Positions 6,582 through 8,620 of a stretch of DNA of 8,620 bases are shown piece after piece. The stretch's first letter is position 1, and each line of letters begins with the position of its first letter. The stretch is taken from contig CAAEVI010000024.1 of the NCBI GenBank assembly GCA_900759455.1, positions 1 to 8,620 of the forward strand. Direction: 5' to 3'. The notes beneath the pieces were generated by a model. The model did no database searches and was not told the DNA's origin. It saw nothing but the letters and a program-made list of their open reading frames with translations. The stretch comes from Erysipelotrichaceae bacterium (GTDB taxonomy: Bacteria > Bacillota_I > Bacilli_A > Erysipelotrichales > Erysipelotrichaceae). A program made the translations under genes and the position numbers.

Positions 6582-6590
6582 CAGACGTAA

Positions 6591-6627
6591 ATAAAAAGAC
6601 AGATGTCGCATCATGCGATCATCTGTC
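6591..6627 (-). terminator. Terminator overlapping the end of dacF
   Basis: GACAGATG (6598-6605) pairs with CATCTGTC (6620-6627); inside it TCGCA pairs with TGCGA around a TCA loop, with one bulged base. On the minus strand it is followed by TTTTTATTTA. The dacF stop (6613-6611) lies in the loop, so a ribosome finishing dacF would cover the stem. It separates dacF transcripts from spoIIA. Confidence 0.8.
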
Positions 6628-7780
6628 GAAAAGAGCGAATCAATAGATCCACATAGGAAGCCGGCTGGACATCCTGAGCTGTACCAAGAGAAACCTCAAA
6701 AGTGTAACCATCATCCATCGTCACTTTTAATCTTGCGCATTCTTTTCCTGCCTGATACGGCAGTTCATGATCAGTCAACTGCAATTGCTTTTCCTTCACT
6801 TTGGAATCCGTCCCCTTTTTCACGACATAATAAGAATCTTCCAACGCTAACAGTTTTGTCTTGACGGGTGTTCCTTTCTCACAGCACAGCTCATCAACGG
6901 CATCTCCTTTGGCATACAGCTGTTTAGATTCATACCCCGAAAAACCGTATTCGATCAGCTGTGAGGCCTCCTGATTTCTGGTTTTCCCATCCGGTTCCCC
7001 CATCACAACACCGATCAGTCGAAGACCGTTTCGTTTGGCCGTGACCGTAATACAGGATCCAGCTTCAGAAGTGAATCCGGTTTTCAGTCCGTCAGCACCA
7101 TCCAGTTGCTTGATCAGCTTATTCGTATTTACGAGCCAGAATTTCTGATTACTGTCTTCGCGAATATAAGAATCGTAGGTTGACGTAATCGAAAGCAGTT
7201 CTTCTCCGTCTTCCTTGATCAGTGCAGCCGCAATCGTTGCCATGTCTTTCGCACAGCTGTAATGATCATCGTCATGCAGACCGGTCGCGTTGACAAAATG
7301 TGTATTGCACAGCTTTAGCTCTTTCGCTTTTTCATTCATCATCAAAACAAACTGTTCATGCGTTCCGCCTACCTTTTCCGCCAGTGCAACCATCGCATCG
7401 TTTGCCGAAGCAATGCAGACACTCTTCAGCAGATCTTCAACTGTCATTTCCTCATTCACTTTCAGATAAATCTGCGAACCGCCCATCGATGCAGCTGTCT
7501 CACTGGCACATACACGATCATCCAGTTTCAAAGCGCCGTCATTAATTTGTTCGTACACTAGCAGCAGTCCCATCATCTTTGTCATAGATGCCGGATACAT
7601 TCTTTCCTCTGCCTTTTTCGCATAAATCTTTTTCTGCGTCTGCGCTTCCATCAAATACGCTGCCTTTGCCTGTGATGTCAATGTATCTTCACTGATCACA
7701 GCACTGCTTTCGCTGGCAGAAACAGAAACAGGAAACAAAAGAAAAGCAGTGATGATGACTAAGTAAATGCGTTTTACCAT
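6611..7780 (-). CDS. dacF: Sporulation D-alanyl-D-alanine carboxypeptidase (DacF-type PBP)
   Basis: Low-molecular-weight penicillin-binding protein of 389 aa that removes the terminal D-Ala from peptidoglycan stem peptides. It is exported: signal peptide 1-22 with likely cleavage after SVSA. The serine peptidase motifs are complete and correctly spaced: SMTK at 65-68 (catalytic Ser65), SAN at 125-127 and KTGFT at 233-237. A PBP5-like C-terminal beta domain covers about 285-370, ending in an amphipathic helix (YVDLLIRSFRQM) that probably holds it on the membrane. Start ATG 7780 follows GAGGT at 9 nt. B. subtilis dacF likewise precedes spoIIAA and is forespore-expressed, where it tunes cortex cross-linking; the same placement supports DacF over a vegetative DacA. 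It probably shares a transcript with the secreted-protein gene 43 nt upstream. Confidence 0.92.
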   Translation of the reverse strand: MVKRIYLVIITAFLLFPVSVSASESSAVISEDTLTSQAKAAYLMEAQTQKKIYAKKAEERMYPASMTKMMGLLLVYEQINDGALKLDDRVCASETAASMGGSQIYLKVNEEMTVEDLLKSVCIASANDAMVALAEKVGGTHEQFVLMMNEKAKELKLCNTHFVNATGLHDDDHYSCAKDMATIAAALIKEDGEELLSITSTYDSYIREDSNQKFWLVNTNKLIKQLDGADGLKTGFTSEAGSCITVTAKRNGLRLIGVVMGEPDGKTRNQEASQLIEYGFSGYESKQLYAKGDAVDELCCEKGTPVKTKLLALEDSYYVVKKGTDSKVKEKQLQLTDHELPYQAGKECARLKVTMDDGYTFEVSLGTAQDVQPASYVDLLIRSFRQMIA

Positions 7781-7823
7781 CGTATATCAACCTCACTGCT
7801 AACTTATGCCGGCATTCATGATT

Positions 7824-8435
7824 TCATGACTGTTTTATCTTTGATAGATTCCTGATCTTCGGTGCCTGCAGGATTAATTTCTGAAGCCGTATGACGTCAT
7901 CTTCTCTGCTCACCGCATATGTAAAAGTGCTCTGCATCTGGTAAATATTTCCTTGGAAATCATTATGTCCCTGCTTGTCTTCATCCACGCGGATCCAAAA
8001 GACCAGATTTGCATGACCCTCTTCCTGCATTTGCGAATACACATCCCAGATCAGTTCCTTTCCTTCTGTCTCTGCCTTTACTTGTTCCTTCCAGACAAAA
8101 TAAACATCCTCACACAACCGGAATTTTAGTTTCCCGCAGATTTCTTTAGCCTCCCGGGTCGATAAACGGTGAGGAGATGGTAAAACAGCAAGCGGTGAAA
8201 GCAATTCATAAGCATTTCCTTCTGCATCTTGCAATTCAATCAGCTCATCTGCAACGGTTACCGATAAATCCACCTGAAAATATCCAACTATATTCAACGG
8301 CGTTGTTTTCTGTGTAATGCGAATACCGTCCTGTGTTGTTTCCATGATTGGCTGAACGACTTCCCATGTCTTTTCCGCAAACGGATTTCCTGCGGCTGAT
8401 AAAAGAACTGCCAGAACTACGGTGACTAAACGCAT
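7824..8435 (-). CDS. Small secreted protein of unknown function upstream of dacF
   Basis: A 203-aa protein I do not recognise. Residues 1-16 form a hydrophobic signal peptide (MRLVTVVLAVLLSAAG) with cleavage likely near SAAG or after NPFA; there is no lipobox. The mature part is mixed and strand-rich with several aromatic segments (VYFVWKE, NLVFWIRVDED, STFTYAVSR), a cysteine pair at 100 and 108 that could form a disulfide, and a basic C-terminus (KIRNLSKIKQS). Start ATG 8435 lies 6 nt after AAGGAGG; GTG at 8438 is in frame but too close to that site. Only 43 nt separate it from dacF with no terminator, so the two are probably co-transcribed, perhaps from the sigma-F/G-like promoter just upstream. 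A forespore envelope role is inferred from context only. Confidence 0.8.
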   Translation of the reverse strand: MRLVTVVLAVLLSAAGNPFAEKTWEVVQPIMETTQDGIRITQKTTPLNIVGYFQVDLSVTVADELIELQDAEGNAYELLSPLAVLPSPHRLSTREAKEICGKLKFRLCEDVYFVWKEQVKAETEGKELIWDVYSQMQEEGHANLVFWIRVDEDKQGHNDFQGNIYQMQSTFTYAVSREDDVIRLQKLILQAPKIRNLSKIKQS

Positions 8436-8456
8436 CACTTCCCTCCTTCTGATCCT

Positions 8457-8487
8457 TAGTATACCCGAATGAAAGAAAAAGCATGTC
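8457..8487 (-). promoter_or_regulatory. Possible forespore (sigma-F/sigma-G) promoter
   Basis: Minus strand TATACTA (8463-8457) differs by one base from the sigma-G -10 CATNHTA, and the overlapping GGGTATACTA resembles the sigma-F -10. GACATG (8487-8482), 18 nt upstream, matches four of six bases of TGHATR. No better vegetative promoter is seen before this operon. The -35 is weak, so the call is tentative. Confidence 0.4.
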
Positions 8488-8494
8488 GATACAA

Positions 8495-8526
8495 GAAAAA
8501 AGCATATAGATTTTTCTCTATATGCT
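8495..8526 (-). terminator. Minus-strand terminator near the right edge
   Basis: AGCATATAGA (8501-8510) pairs perfectly with TCTATATGCT (8517-8526) around a 6-nt loop. On the minus strand the stem ends in TTTTTT. It should end a minus-strand transcript entering from the right and insulate the dacF unit. Confidence 0.8.
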
Positions 8527-8533
8527 CAGCTTG

Positions 8534-8563
8534 TTGACAAACTATATACTTAAAAAGTATAGA
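8534..8563 (+). promoter_or_regulatory. Possible sigma-A promoter reading out of the window
   Basis: TTGACA (8534-8539), an 18-nt spacer and TATAGA (8558-8563). The -35 is consensus and the -10 fair. It would drive a plus-strand gene beyond the right edge. This sits awkwardly with the adjacent minus-strand terminator, which implies a minus-strand gene there, so the call is weak. Confidence 0.3.
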
Positions 8564-8620
8564 AAAATAATTCGATAAAAGTGGGGATTATCAACCATTT
8601 TTCAGGTAATTTTAGACAAA

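Noticed and set aside
8550..8618. Minus-strand frame of 22 codons open to the right edge and ending 24 nt before the terminator at 8495-8526
   Set aside because: It could be the C-terminus of an entering gene, but so short an open frame in AT-rich DNA is common and its sequence is not recognisable.
8581..8620. Plus-strand GTG-initiated frame running off the right edge, downstream of the candidate promoter at 8534-8563
   Set aside because: No Shine-Dalgarno, only 13 codons visible, and it conflicts with the minus-strand terminator nearby.

Overview
This window comes from an endospore-forming, AT-leaning Bacillota (Firmicutes). The evidence is a spoIIA operon (spoIIAA, spoIIAB, sigF), a late mother-cell sigma factor (sigK), a DacF-type D,D-carboxypeptidase, perfect Spo0A boxes and a Gram-positive T-box leader. 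Gene content and base composition would fit a gut Erysipelotrichia- or Clostridia-like spore former, but that placement is only a weak inference.

Layout, left to right. 1-117: short hairpins, no gene. 118-828 (-): sigK, uninterrupted and encoding a pro-sequence, with a sigma-E-type promoter just upstream. 1047-1580 (+): a small lipoprotein with a DUF4367-like C-terminal domain, divergent from sigK and closed by a terminator. 1653-1978 (+): a sigma-A promoter and a complete T-box leader with an antiterminator and a competing terminator. The specifier is read as CTC, leucine. 2007-3704 (+): a CstA-family transporter controlled by that leader. 3705-3930: two terminators back to back between convergent transcription units. 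3931-4992 (-): a 353-aa cytosolic protein I cannot assign, the last gene of the spoIIA transcription unit. 5032-6487 (-): sigF, spoIIAB and spoIIAA, with 4-nt stop/start overlaps. 6488-6600: the spoIIA control region, with two identical Spo0A boxes 35 bp apart and a possible sigma-H promoter. 6611-7780 (-): dacF, whose stop codon lies inside a terminator hairpin. 7824-8435 (-): a small secreted protein of unknown function, probably co-transcribed with dacF from a sigma-F/G-like promoter. 8439-8620: a minus-strand terminator and an unresolved edge.

How the genes work together. Spo0A~P, probably with sigma-H, would switch on spoIIAA-spoIIAB-sigF. SpoIIAB holds sigma-F inactive until dephosphorylated SpoIIAA releases it in the forespore. 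Forespore sigma factors would then transcribe the secreted-protein gene and dacF. In the mother cell, sigma-E would transcribe sigK, whose product needs proteolytic removal of a short N-terminal pro-sequence. CstA and the lipoprotein lie between the two sporulation blocks. CstA appears tied to amino-acid (probably leucine) starvation, a condition that often precedes sporulation.

The least explained items are the 353-aa gene in the spoIIA unit, the 203-aa secreted protein ahead of dacF, and the T-box on a CstA transporter.
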